A stretch of 15,956 nt of DNA from Sediminibacterium sp. (GTDB lineage: Bacteria; Bacteroidota; Bacteroidia; Chitinophagales; Chitinophagaceae), in NCBI GenBank assembly GCA_030158535.1, contig JAOASV010000078.1, forward strand, positions 1 to 15,956, written 5' to 3'. A program made the translations under genes and the position numbers. The notes under the pieces were generated by a model that was not told the origin of the DNA, made no database searches, and worked only from the letters and a program-made list of their open reading frames with translations. Position 1 is the first letter of the stretch, and each line of letters starts with the position of its first letter. This document shows positions 1 to 6,247 of this stretch, in pieces.

Positions 1-1
1 T

Positions 2-1360
2 ATCGTTCCAATGATGTGTGGATCTTCATTCAAAAATAAAGGTGTACAAACTGCACTTGATGCGGTATGTCGTTACCTTCCTTCTCCAATTGATGTAGAA
101 GATACACAAGGTACAGATCCTGATACAGGAGCTGTTATCACGCGTAAGCCTGATGCTAAAGAACCATTTGCTGCACTTGCATTTAAAATCATGACCGATC
201 CTTTCGTAGGACGTTTAGCGTTCTTCAGATGTTATTCTGGTCACTTAGATGCTGGCTCATATGTACTCAACGTACGTAGTGGTAAAAAAGAGCGTATCTC
301 TCGTATCATGAAAATGTTTGCGAACAAACAAAACCCTGTAGACTTTATTGAAGCAGGTGATATCGCAGCAGCGGTAGGTTTTAAAGAAATCAAAACAGGT
401 GATACTTTATGTGATGAAAACCATCCAATCACCCTAGAAAATATGTTTATTCCTGAGCCCGTTATCGCGGTAGCTGTTGAGCCTAAAACGCAAGCAGACG
501 TTGATAAAATGGGTATGGCCATTGCTAAATTAGTGGAAGAAGATCCAACCCTTCGTGTAAACACAGACGAAGACACAGGTCAAACCATCTTAAGAGGTAT
601 GGGTGAATTACACTTAGAAATTATCATTGACCGTATGCGTCGTGAATTTAAAGTGGAAGTTAACCAAGGTGCGCCACAGGTTGCTTACAAAGAATCATTT
701 GGAATCACTGTTGAACACCGTGAAGTGCTTAAGAAGCAATCAGGTGGTCGTGGTAAATTTGCTGATATTCAATTTGCTTTTGGTCCTGCTGATGAAGAGT
801 GGCTAAAAGAAAACGAAGGCAAGCATTTCCAATTCGTAAACGATTTATTTGGTGGATCAATCCCTAAAGAATTTGTTCCAGCGATCCAAAAAGGTTTTGA
901 AACTTCAATGGCAACAGGTGTTCTAGCAGGTTACCCTGTTAACAACATGAAAGTGCGTGTATTTGATGGTTCTTACCACGATGTGGATTCTGATGCAATG
1001 TCTTTCGAATTGTGTGCTAAAGCTGCATTCCGTGAAGCGGGTCGTAAAGCAAAACCAACTTTACTTGAGCCAATCATGAAAGTAGAGGTTTTAACCCCAG
1101 ATCAGTACATGGGAGACGTTACTGGTGACTTGAACCGTCGTCGTGGTATGCTAGAAGGTATGGACAGCCGTGCTAACTTACAGGTTATCAAGGCAAAAGT
1201 GCCACTTAGTGAAATGTTTGGTTATGTAACCCAACTTCGTTCATTGTCTTCTGGTCGTGCTACTTCAACCATGGAATTCTCTCATTACAACCCAGCACCA
1301 AACAACGTTGCTGAAGAGGTAATGGCGAAAAACAAGGGTAAAGTTAAAATCGAAGAATAA
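2..1360 (+). CDS. fusA: Elongation factor G, 5'-truncated by the window edge
   Basis: This is the C-terminal two thirds of EF-G, the GTPase that drives tRNA-mRNA translocation on the ribosome. About 452 residues are visible, read in frame from base 2; the N-terminal nucleotide-binding motifs lie upstream. The visible part starts at the end of the G domain (MMCGSSFKNKGVQ, a strong EF-G signature). It continues through domain II (AFKIMTDPFVGRLAF), domain III (GMGELHLEI), domain IV (from about VAYKESF, including HDVDSDAMSFELCAKAAF) and domain V (EPIMKVEVLTPDQYMGDVTGDLNRR). The end at TAA 1358-1360 is the natural C-terminus. Bacteroidota usually carry rpsL-rpsG-fusA upstream of rpsJ, which fits this position. 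A terminator follows directly, so this gene closes the preceding transcript. Bacteroidota often encode a second EF-G paralogue; the location next to rpsJ favours the housekeeping copy. Confidence 0.97.
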   Translation: MVPMMCGSSFKNKGVQTALDAVCRYLPSPIDVEDTQGTDPDTGAVITRKPDAKEPFAALAFKIMTDPFVGRLAFFRCYSGHLDAGSYVLNVRSGKKERISRIMKMFANKQNPVDFIEAGDIAAAVGFKEIKTGDTLCDENHPITLENMFIPEPVIAVAVEPKTQADVDKMGMAIAKLVEEDPTLRVNTDEDTGQTILRGMGELHLEIIIDRMRREFKVEVNQGAPQVAYKESFGITVEHREVLKKQSGGRGKFADIQFAFGPADEEWLKENEGKHFQFVNDLFGGSIPKEFVPAIQKGFETSMATGVLAGYPVNNMKVRVFDGSYHDVDSDAMSFELCAKAAFREAGRKAKPTLLEPIMKVEVLTPDQYMGDVTGDLNRRRGMLEGMDSRANLQVIKAKVPLSEMFGYVTQLRSLSSGRATSTMEFSHYNPAPNNVAEEVMAKNKGKVKIEE

Positions 1361-1397
1361 GGTAAATATCTTATTGATTTATAAGTGTTTTAAAGCC

Positions 1398-1435
1398 CAA
1401 GCCCTGCTCCAAACCGGAGTGGGGCTTGTTTTTTT
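1398..1435 (+). terminator. Intrinsic terminator after fusA
   Basis: An inverted repeat CAAGCCC (1398-1404) pairs with GGGCTTG (1422-1428). An inner CTCC/GGAG helix continues the stem, and a seven-T run (1429-1435) follows. It lies 37 nt after the fusA stop and 50 nt before the rpsJ promoter. This is the textbook form of a rho-independent terminator and should largely separate the fusA transcript from the S10 cluster. Confidence 0.9.
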
Positions 1436-1485
1436 AAGTATTTTGAAAAAAAACAGCTTTTTTCTTAAAAATTATTGGTTTTTTC

Positions 1486-1517
1486 TTGACCATCTGATTA
1501 CAGTCCCTTACCTTTGC
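1486..1517 (+). promoter_or_regulatory. Bacteroidota-type promoter for rpsJ
   Basis: A TTGAC box at 1486-1490 serves as the -33 element. After a 20-nt spacer from TTG comes TACCTTTG at 1509-1516, a perfect TAnnTTTG -7 element. This is the primary sigma-factor consensus known from Bacteroides and Flavobacterium. It lies 30 nt before the rpsJ ATG and downstream of the fusA terminator, so it is the likely main promoter for the ribosomal cluster. Transcription would start near the C-run at 1520-1523. Confidence 0.85.
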
Positions 1518-1541
1518 AACCCCAATAAGAAAATTGGGTTT
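1518..1541 (+). promoter_or_regulatory. 5'-terminal hairpin of the rpsJ mRNA
   Basis: CCCAAT (1521-1526) pairs with ATTGGG (1533-1538) around a six-base loop. Flanking AA/TT pairs continue beyond a C-T mismatch. The stem begins about five bases after the -7 element, so it would form at the very 5' end of the transcript, five nucleotides before the ATG. rpsA has the same arrangement. A role in mRNA stability or start-site exposure is inference. Confidence 0.55.
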
Positions 1542-1546
1542 CGACT

Positions 1547-1852
1547 ATGTCTCAACGAATCAGAATCAAATTACAATCTTACGATCACAATCTAGTAGAT
1601 AAATCTGCAGAAAAAATCGTAAAAACTGTACGCAGCACAGGTGCCGTAGTAACAGGTCCTATTCCTTTGCCAACACACAAAAGAATCTTTACCGTTCTTC
1701 GTTCGCCACACGTAAACAAGAAAAGCCGTGAGCAATTCCAACTTGCAACGCACAAGCGTTTGTTGGATATTTACACGTCTTCTTCAAAAACAGTAGATGC
1801 GCTAAGTAAATTAGACTTGCCTTCTGGTGTTGAAGTAGAGATCAAAGCCTGA
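1547..1852 (+). CDS. rpsJ: 30S ribosomal protein S10 (uS10, NusE)
   Basis: This 101-residue protein has the usual S10 length. It sits in the head of the 30S subunit and also works as NusE in NusG/NusB antitermination complexes. Recognition rests on RIRIKLQSYDH (residues 4-14), the conserved GPIPLPT turn (37-43) and SPHVNKKSREQF (53-64), which forms the extended loop that reaches S14. The ATG at 1547 is the first in frame after the promoter and gives the canonical N-terminus. No Shine-Dalgarno sequence precedes it; a small hairpin ends five bases upstream. It is the first gene after the promoter and, unusually, is separated from rplC by 326 nt of structured non-coding sequence, whereas most other gaps here are under 90 nt. 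Confidence 0.97.
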   Translation: MSQRIRIKLQSYDHNLVDKSAEKIVKTVRSTGAVVTGPIPLPTHKRIFTVLRSPHVNKKSREQFQLATHKRLLDIYTSSSKTVDALSKLDLPSGVEVEIKA

Positions 1853-2016
1853 TAAGCTGTCTTAGCTGCTTAACGCTTAAGACAAACCATCAACAAGAGT
1901 TCTTATAAATTCGTCAACTGTCAACAACAACTCGTTTTAAATAACTGGTTATTGGAAAACAGCTCTGATAAAAAATAAAAAGGTTTGCACGCACAATGCG
2001 CGTAAATCATACATAT

Positions 2017-2040
2017 AAACAGGCCCTTCGAGGTTTGTTT
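2017..2040 (+). promoter_or_regulatory. 9-bp stem-loop in the rpsJ-rplC leader
   Basis: AAACAGGCC (2017-2025) pairs continuously with GGTTTGTTT (2032-2040), with two G-T wobbles in the middle and a six-base loop CTTCGA. It is the cleanest helix in this leader. It has no downstream T-run, so it is not a terminator. Confidence 0.5.
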
Positions 2041-2041
2041 A

Positions 2042-2104
2042 CTACCGGTACTTCCGCTTCAATTGTTTTAACAACATATTGAAAACAAAGGAAAAGGTCG
2101 GTGG
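2042..2104 (+). promoter_or_regulatory. Extended interrupted stem-loop in the rpsJ-rplC leader
   Basis: An outer helix CTACCG/CGGTGG (2042-2047 with 2099-2104, one T-G wobble) encloses a TTCC/GGAA helix (2052-2055 with 2090-2093). Inside that is a terminal stem TTCAAT/ATTGAA plus TGTT/AACA (2058-2067 with 2073-2083, one bulged T, five-base loop). Nested helices separated by internal loops are typical of protein-binding r-protein leaders. The fold was done by eye and has no covariation support. Confidence 0.4.
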
Positions 2105-2120
2105 CAAACAAGGATTGAAT

Positions 2121-2173
2121 CCCGCTTTCATCGGCAGGATGTCCTCTATAACCTTTGCGGGGCATAAACCGCA
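2121..2173 (+). promoter_or_regulatory. Mutually exclusive helices just upstream of rplC
   Basis: GCGGG at 2157-2161 can pair back with CCCGC at 2121-2125. Alternatively TGCGG at 2156-2160 can pair forward with CCGCA at 2169-2173, five bases before the rplC ATG. The two helices share bases, so they cannot coexist. This resembles an on/off translational switch, but it is inferred from complementarity only. Confidence 0.35.
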
Positions 2174-2178
2174 ACACG

Positions 2179-2796
2179 ATGAAAGGTATTATTGGTAAAA
2201 AAATCGGGATGACCAGCATCTTCCAAGAAGATGGCAAGCAAACTGCTTGTACCATCATTGAAGCTGGTCCTTGTACCGTAACTCAAGTGAAAACCCAGGA
2301 GACTGATGGTTACACTGCACTTCAATTAGCATTTGGCGACAAAAAAGACAAGCACGCAACTAAAGCCGAGCTTAATCACTACGCAAAAGCCCAAACTTCA
2401 GCTAAGAAATTCGTAAAAGAATTCCGTAATTATTCTATAGAAAAGCAACTAGGCGAGACCGTTACTTTAGATATTTTTTCTGAAGGTGACGAAGTTGAAA
2501 TAGTTGGTACCACTAAGGGTAAAGGTTTCCAAGGTGTTGTAAAGCGCCATGGATTTTCTGGTGTTGGTGAAGCATCACACGGTCAGCACGATCGTCAACG
2601 CGCACCAGGATCTATCGGTGGTTCTTCTTATCCATCACGCGTATTTAAGGGCATGAGAATGGCCGGCCGTATGGGTGGAGACCGTGTTAAAATGAAAGGT
2701 CTTAAAGTGGTTAAAATTTTCCCTGAAAAGAATTATATCCTAGTTACTGGTTCAGTACCTGGTCACAATGGTTCTATCGTTTTAATCCAGAAGTAA
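2179..2796 (+). CDS. rplC: 50S ribosomal protein L3 (uL3)
   Basis: This 205-residue protein binds early in 50S assembly, and its long loop reaches toward the peptidyl-transferase centre. The start was set at ATG 2179 because L3 proteins begin MKGIIGKKIGMT. An in-frame TTG at 2155 would add eight residues and fall inside leader hairpins. Recognisable parts are the N-terminal barrel (1-30), GKGFQGVVKRH (114-124) and the central extension GSIGGSSYPSRVFKGMRMAGRMGG (spanning about 144-167). In E. coli the equivalent loop carries Gln150, methylated by PrmB; here the local sequence is SSYPS, so that glutamine appears to be absent. That may be lineage-typical. It is the first gene after the long leader, and rplD follows after 22 nt. 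Confidence 0.96.
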   Translation: MKGIIGKKIGMTSIFQEDGKQTACTIIEAGPCTVTQVKTQETDGYTALQLAFGDKKDKHATKAELNHYAKAQTSAKKFVKEFRNYSIEKQLGETVTLDIFSEGDEVEIVGTTKGKGFQGVVKRHGFSGVGEASHGQHDRQRAPGSIGGSSYPSRVFKGMRMAGRMGGDRVKMKGLKVVKIFPEKNYILVTGSVPGHNGSIVLIQK

Positions 2797-2818
2797 TAAC
2801 ACCTAATTCAAAATTACC

Positions 2819-3451
2819 ATGCAAGTAGATGTATTAAATATAAAAGGACAGAAAACCGGCAGAACGGTAGAATTACCAGCTGAGATTTTCGGTATCGAGC
2901 CAAATGATCACGTGATCTACCTGGCTGTAAAACAATATTTGGCTGCGGGCCGTACTGGTACGCACAAAGTAAAAACACGTGCTGAAGTACAAGGTGCTAG
3001 CCGTAAGTTACACAAGCAAAAAGGAACGGGTGGTGCTCGTAAGGGTAATATCCGTAACCCATTATACAAAGGTGGTGGTACCATTTTTGGTCCAAAACCA
3101 CATTCTTACGATTTCAAATTAAATCGTAAAGTAAAAGACCTTGCTAAACTTTCTGCTTTAAGTTACAAAGCAAAAGAAAATGCAATCGTTGTTGTTGAAG
3201 ACATCACAATGGATGTTCCTAAAACAAAAACTTTAGTAGAGGTAATGAAAAACTTAAGCCTTTCTAATAAAAAGTCTTTGTTTGTTTTACCAGAATACAA
3301 TGATAATTTATACCTAAGCACACGTAACGTACCTAATGTTGCTAGCAGTTTATTAGCTGACATCAACACTTACGAAATCATGAACGCTGACGTATTAGTA
3401 ATCACAGAAGCAACTGCAAAAATCTTCACAGAAGAGGAAGCAGCAGCATAA
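2819..3451 (+). CDS. rplD: 50S ribosomal protein L4 (uL4)
   Basis: This 210-residue protein has a globular domain on the 50S surface and a long loop that, with L22, forms the constriction of the peptide exit tunnel. The loop runs from about residue 44 to 97 and contains KQKGTGGARKGNIRNPLYKGGG (near 66-87), followed by FGPKPHSYDFKLNRKVK, the strongest family signature. The C-terminus ends in an acidic-alanine tail (EEEAAA). In enterobacteria L4 also represses its own operon by binding the S10 leader. If the structured leader before rplC is regulatory, L4 is a natural candidate effector, but nothing in the sequence proves it. The start ATG is preceded by A-rich sequence with no Shine-Dalgarno motif. 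Confidence 0.96.
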   Translation: MQVDVLNIKGQKTGRTVELPAEIFGIEPNDHVIYLAVKQYLAAGRTGTHKVKTRAEVQGASRKLHKQKGTGGARKGNIRNPLYKGGGTIFGPKPHSYDFKLNRKVKDLAKLSALSYKAKENAIVVVEDITMDVPKTKTLVEVMKNLSLSNKKSLFVLPEYNDNLYLSTRNVPNVASSLLADINTYEIMNADVLVITEATAKIFTEEEAAA

Positions 3452-3481
3452 TAATTTTAGAATCGTTTCAACACAAATAAA

Positions 3482-3781
3482 ATGAAACCGACCGACGTAT
3501 TAATAAAGCCTATTTTAACTGAAAAAGCAAACGCTCAACAAGAAACATTGAGAAAGTATGCTTTCAAAGTAGATCGTAAGGCCAACAAATTAGAAATTAA
3601 AAAAGCAGTAGAAACTTTCTACGGTGTAAATGTTGTAGATGTAAACACTGCTGTTGCTCCAGGTAAAAATAAAGCACGCTATACAAAAGCTGGTTTTATT
3701 CAAGGTATGAAGTCTGCTTATAAAAAAGCATTCGTTACTGTTGCCGAAGGCGAAACAATTGACTTATACGCAAACATTTAA
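3482..3781 (+). CDS. rplW: 50S ribosomal protein L23 (uL23)
   Basis: At 99 residues this is the usual size. L23 sits at the tunnel exit and is the docking point for trigger factor, SRP and the Sec translocon. The N-terminus DVLIKPILTEKA (5-16), the core FKVDRKANKLEIKKAVE (28-44) and YGVNVVDVNTA (47-57) match the family. The extended loop toward the tunnel lies around 58-80. The ATG follows an A-rich leader (ACAAATAAA). It lies between rplD and rplB with gaps of 30 and 46 nt. The downstream gap contains a small GCAGA/TCTGC hairpin (3792-3810). Confidence 0.96.
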   Translation: MKPTDVLIKPILTEKANAQQETLRKYAFKVDRKANKLEIKKAVETFYGVNVVDVNTAVAPGKNKARYTKAGFIQGMKSAYKKAFVTVAEGETIDLYANI

Positions 3782-3827
3782 TTTATAGTACGCAGAGCTG
3801 AGAATTCTGCATTTAAACAAATAGAAA

Positions 3828-4667
3828 ATGCCACTTAAAAAGTACAAACCAATTACTGCCGGAACACGCTGGAGAATTGGAAATGCTTATGCTGAAATTA
3901 CTACCAACAAACCTGAAAAGAGTTTGTTAGAACCACAGAAGAAAACGGCTGGCCGTAACTTCCAAGGTCGTCGTGTAATGCGTTACATGGGGGGTGGAAG
4001 CAAGCACCATTACCGTCTCGTTGATTTCAAAAGAGACAAACGTGATATTGCAGCTACTGTAGTATCTATCGAGTACGATCCAAACCGTACAGCGTTTATT
4101 GCTTTATTGCAATACACCGACGGAGAAAAGCGTTATATCATCGCTCCACAAGGTTTACAAGTGGGTGCTAACGTAATTGCTGGTGACGTTGTTGCTCCAG
4201 AATTAGGTAACGCACTTCCTTTAAAGAGCATGCCTTTAGGTACCACTATCCACAACATCGAATTGCAACCTGGTCAAGGTGGTAAGATGGTGCGCAGTGC
4301 TGGTGGATCTGCACAGCTTGCGAACAAAGAAGAAAAATACGGTGTATTAAAAATGCCTTCTGGCGAACTTCGTAAAGTTCTTATCAATTGTTATGCAACT
4401 GTAGGTGTTGTTTCTAATAGTGATCATAACCTCGAAACTGCTGGTAAAGCTGGTAAGAATCGTTGGAAAGGTATTCGCCCTCGCGTTCGTGGTGTAGCCA
4501 TGAACCCAGTAGATCACCCGATGGGAGGTGGTGAAGGTAGAGCTTCAGGTGGTCACCCACGTAGCAGAACTGGTAAGTATGCAAAAGGTGAAAAAACAAG
4601 AACAAAAGGAAAAGGAAGTGACAAATTAATTATCCAACGCAGAGACGGTAAAAAGCTCGCTAAATAA
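3828..4667 (+). CDS. rplB: 50S ribosomal protein L2 (uL2)
   Basis: This 279-residue L2 binds 23S rRNA domain IV and supports the peptidyl-transferase centre and subunit joining. It shows the OB-fold region (GRNFQGRRVMRYMGGGSKHHYRLVDF, about 42-67), the SH3-like region (PGQGGKMVRSAGGSAQL) and the C-terminal signature RGVAMNPVDHP. The essential histidine of the VDHP motif (His229 in E. coli numbering) is present as His230. The following residue pair is PM instead of the PH found in E. coli, which I believe is common in Bacteroidota. The basic C-terminal tail (RTGKYAKGEKTRTKGKG) is typical. Start ATG 3828 is preceded by AAATAGAAA without a Shine-Dalgarno sequence. Confidence 0.97.
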   Translation: MPLKKYKPITAGTRWRIGNAYAEITTNKPEKSLLEPQKKTAGRNFQGRRVMRYMGGGSKHHYRLVDFKRDKRDIAATVVSIEYDPNRTAFIALLQYTDGEKRYIIAPQGLQVGANVIAGDVVAPELGNALPLKSMPLGTTIHNIELQPGQGGKMVRSAGGSAQLANKEEKYGVLKMPSGELRKVLINCYATVGVVSNSDHNLETAGKAGKNRWKGIRPRVRGVAMNPVDHPMGGGEGRASGGHPRSRTGKYAKGEKTRTKGKGSDKLIIQRRDGKKLAK

Positions 4668-4721
4668 TTAACAAGCATTTTCAAATTATAATATTTATCA
4701 TAACTCAATTAACTCATAATT

Positions 4722-4991
4722 ATGGGTCGTTCGATTAAAAAAGGTCCTTACGTTGATGCCAACGTTGAATCTAAGGTTTTAGCAATCAATGATGGTTCAG
4801 CAAAGAAAGGCGTAATCAAAACTTGGAGTCGTAGAAGTACCATTACTCCAGATTTTGTTGGGCATACTTTTGCAGTACACAACGGAAATAAATTTATCCC
4901 TGTGTATGTAACAGAATTCATGGTAGGTCACAAATTGGGTGAATTTTCACCTACTCGTAACTTCAGAGGACACGCAGGAACTAAAAAATAA
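4722..4991 (+). CDS. rpsS: 30S ribosomal protein S19 (uS19)
   Basis: At 89 residues it has normal length. S19 lies in the 30S head, contacts S13, and reaches the A-site finger at the subunit interface. The family signature is clear: GRSIKKGPYVD (2-12), KTWSRRSTITPDFVGHT (33-49) and FMVGHKLGEFSPTRNFRGH (66-84). The start ATG follows an AT-rich stretch (TAATT) with no Shine-Dalgarno motif. It is flanked by rplB (54 nt) and rplV (51 nt), the standard S10-operon order. A strong hairpin sits in the gap after it. Confidence 0.97.
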   Translation: MGRSIKKGPYVDANVESKVLAINDGSAKKGVIKTWSRRSTITPDFVGHTFAVHNGNKFIPVYVTEFMVGHKLGEFSPTRNFRGHAGTKK

Positions 4992-4998
4992 ACAGTAA

Positions 4999-5021
4999 GA
5001 AGTGAACGCTAAGTTTACTTC
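4999..5021 (+). promoter_or_regulatory. 9-bp stem-loop in the rpsS-rplV gap
   Basis: GAAGTGAAC (4999-5007) pairs along its whole length with GTTTACTTC (5013-5021), with one G-T wobble and a five-base loop. It starts eight bases after the rpsS stop. The sequence after it is CAAACGTCAAACTAAAAAAG, so there is no T-run and it is not an intrinsic terminator. Processing, mRNA stability or protein binding are all possible. Confidence 0.5.
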
Positions 5022-5042
5022 AAACGTCAAACTAAAAAAGAA

Positions 5043-5387
5043 ATGGAAGCAGTAGCTAAACTGAACAATTATCCAACAGGGCCGCGCAAAATGCGTTTGC
5101 TTGCTGATGTGATCCGTGGAATGGAAGTAGAAAAAGCTTTGGCGATTCTAGAATTCCACCCACAGCACAATGCAGTACCTTTGGCTAAATTGCTAAAAAG
5201 TGCCATCAATAACTGGGAACAAAAAAACAATGGCGCAAGTGCTGCAGATAGCAGCTTGATTGTAAAAACTGTATTTGTAGACGGTGGCCGTGTTTTAAAA
5301 CGCATGCGTCCAGCTCCACAAGGCCGCGGTTACAGAGTTCGTAAGCGCAGCAATCATGTAACATTAATCGTAGATTCTAAAAACTAA
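5043..5387 (+). CDS. rplV: 50S ribosomal protein L22 (uL22)
   Basis: This 114-residue protein contacts all 23S domains and lines the exit tunnel with a beta-hairpin. The family pattern is present: SPRKMRLLADVIRG-like sequence at 12-26 (PTGPRKMRLLADVIRG), the helix KALAILEFHP (31-40), LLKSAINNWEQ (50-60), and the hairpin DGGRVLKRMRPAPQGRGYRVRKRSNHVTL (80-108). The Arg-rich hairpin is where macrolide-resistance mutations fall in other bacteria; no deletion is seen here. The start after AAAAAAGAA gives MEAVAKLNNYP, a typical Bacteroidota N-terminus. rpsC starts 15 nt downstream. Confidence 0.96.
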   Translation: MEAVAKLNNYPTGPRKMRLLADVIRGMEVEKALAILEFHPQHNAVPLAKLLKSAINNWEQKNNGASAADSSLIVKTVFVDGGRVLKRMRPAPQGRGYRVRKRSNHVTLIVDSKN

Positions 5388-5402
5388 TTGTAAAACCACT
5401 AT

Positions 5403-6194
5403 ATGGGTCAGAAAGCAAATCCAATTGGTAACAGGTTAGGTATCATCCGCGGATGGGACAGCAACTGGTATGGTTCTAAAAAAGACTATGCTAATAAGTT
5501 GATTGAGGATCATAAGATCCGTACTTACCTAAATGCCCGTATCAACAAGGGCGGTATCGCTAAAATCGTAATTGAGCGTACCCTTGGTAAGTTAATTGTA
5601 ACGATTCATACCTCTAAGCCTGGTATCATCATCGGTAAAGGCGGTGGAGAAGTAGATCGTATCAAAGAAGAGTTGAAAAACTTAACGAAAAAAGATGATG
5701 TGCAAATCAACATCCTAGAGATTCGTCGTCCAGAATTAGACGCACAAATCGTAGGAGAAACAATTGCTCGTCAAATCGAAAATCGTATCAACTTTAAGCG
5801 TGCTACTAAAATGTCTATTGCCTCTACTTTACGTATGGGAGCAGAAGGTATTAAAGTAAAATTAGGTGGCCGTCTAGGCGGTGCTGAAATCGCACGTTCT
5901 GAAGAATTTAAACAAGGTCGTGTACCTCTACATACGTTCCGTATGGATATCGATTATGCAAACGTATTTGCACAAACCGTTTACGGTAAAATCGGTATCA
6001 AAGTATGGATCTGTAAAGGTGAAGTACTTGGTAAGCGTGAATTAAATCCAAACTTCGTTGGTGGCAAAAATGACATGAGCGAAAGAAGAGGTGGAGAAGA
6101 GCGCAGACCGGGTGGCGATAGAAGAGATGATCGCAGATCAGGTGGTGGTAGAGACAACCGTGGTGGTGGTCCTCGTCCAGAACGCAGAGGATAA
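5403..6194 (+). CDS. rpsC: 30S ribosomal protein S3 (uS3) with Arg/Gly-rich C-terminal tail
   Basis: S3 forms part of the mRNA entry tunnel and helicase site of the 30S subunit. The N-terminus is GQKANPIGNRLGI (2-14). A KH domain includes KPGIIIGKGGGEVDRI (72-87), with the GKGG loop at 78-81. The C-terminal domain contains RMGAEGIKVKLGGRLGGAEIAR (144-165) and YGKIGIKVWI (194-203). At 263 residues it is longer than E. coli S3 (233). The extra part, residues about 224-263, is a low-complexity tail of ERRGG/DRR/GGGR repeats with 13 Arg and 11 Gly in 38 residues, predicted disordered. The reading frame remains open and coding there, so I treat the tail as genuine. Confidence 0.97.
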   Translation: MGQKANPIGNRLGIIRGWDSNWYGSKKDYANKLIEDHKIRTYLNARINKGGIAKIVIERTLGKLIVTIHTSKPGIIIGKGGGEVDRIKEELKNLTKKDDVQINILEIRRPELDAQIVGETIARQIENRINFKRATKMSIASTLRMGAEGIKVKLGGRLGGAEIARSEEFKQGRVPLHTFRMDIDYANVFAQTVYGKIGIKVWICKGEVLGKRELNPNFVGGKNDMSERRGGEERRPGGDRRDDRRSGGGRDNRGGGPRPERRG

Positions 6195-6247
6195 TATCTT
6201 CTGTACAACAAAGAATTGACAATTTTTGAATTTTCAAATTGAAATAA

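Larger units (their letters stand above)
1853..2178 (+). promoter_or_regulatory. Long structured leader between rpsJ and rplC (candidate cis-regulatory RNA)
   Basis: This 326-nt gap holds no credible gene. I can fold by eye, in order:
- a 7-bp stem at 1858-1864/1878-1884;
- an AT-rich stem-loop at 1934-1960 with GTTTT/AAAAC outside and AATAA/TTATT inside;
- a small CGCA/TGCG hairpin at 1990-2000;
- a continuous 9-bp stem at 2017-2025/2032-2040 with a CTTCGA loop;
- a long, interrupted arm at 2042-2104;
- two competing helices at 2121-2173 next to the rplC start.
Most of this cannot be explained by rpsJ or rplC coding. The best interpretation is an autogenous ribosomal-protein leader controlling rplC-rplD and downstream genes, by analogy with L4 control of the E. 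coli S10 operon. The folds and the ligand are inference. Confidence 0.45.

Noticed and set aside
1374..1595. Open frame overlapping the fusA terminator and the rpsJ promoter
   Set aside because: Its sequence spans a terminator, promoter and the first codons of rpsJ in another frame, is rich in F/L/N from A/T runs, and has no family resemblance.
2155..2178. TTG-initiated extension of L3 by eight residues
   Set aside because: L3 proteins begin at MKGIIGKK. The extension overlaps the leader hairpin and has no family support.
2007..2258. Minus-strand open frame across the rpsJ-rplC gap
   Set aside because: It overlaps the conserved rplC start, has no recognisable domain, and the region is better explained by RNA structure. 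I see no promoter for it.
6061..6194. Possible frameshift or fusion at the 3' end of rpsC
   Set aside because: The low-complexity tail is in frame, uses the same codons as the body, and ends cleanly in TAA. An RG-rich extension is more likely.
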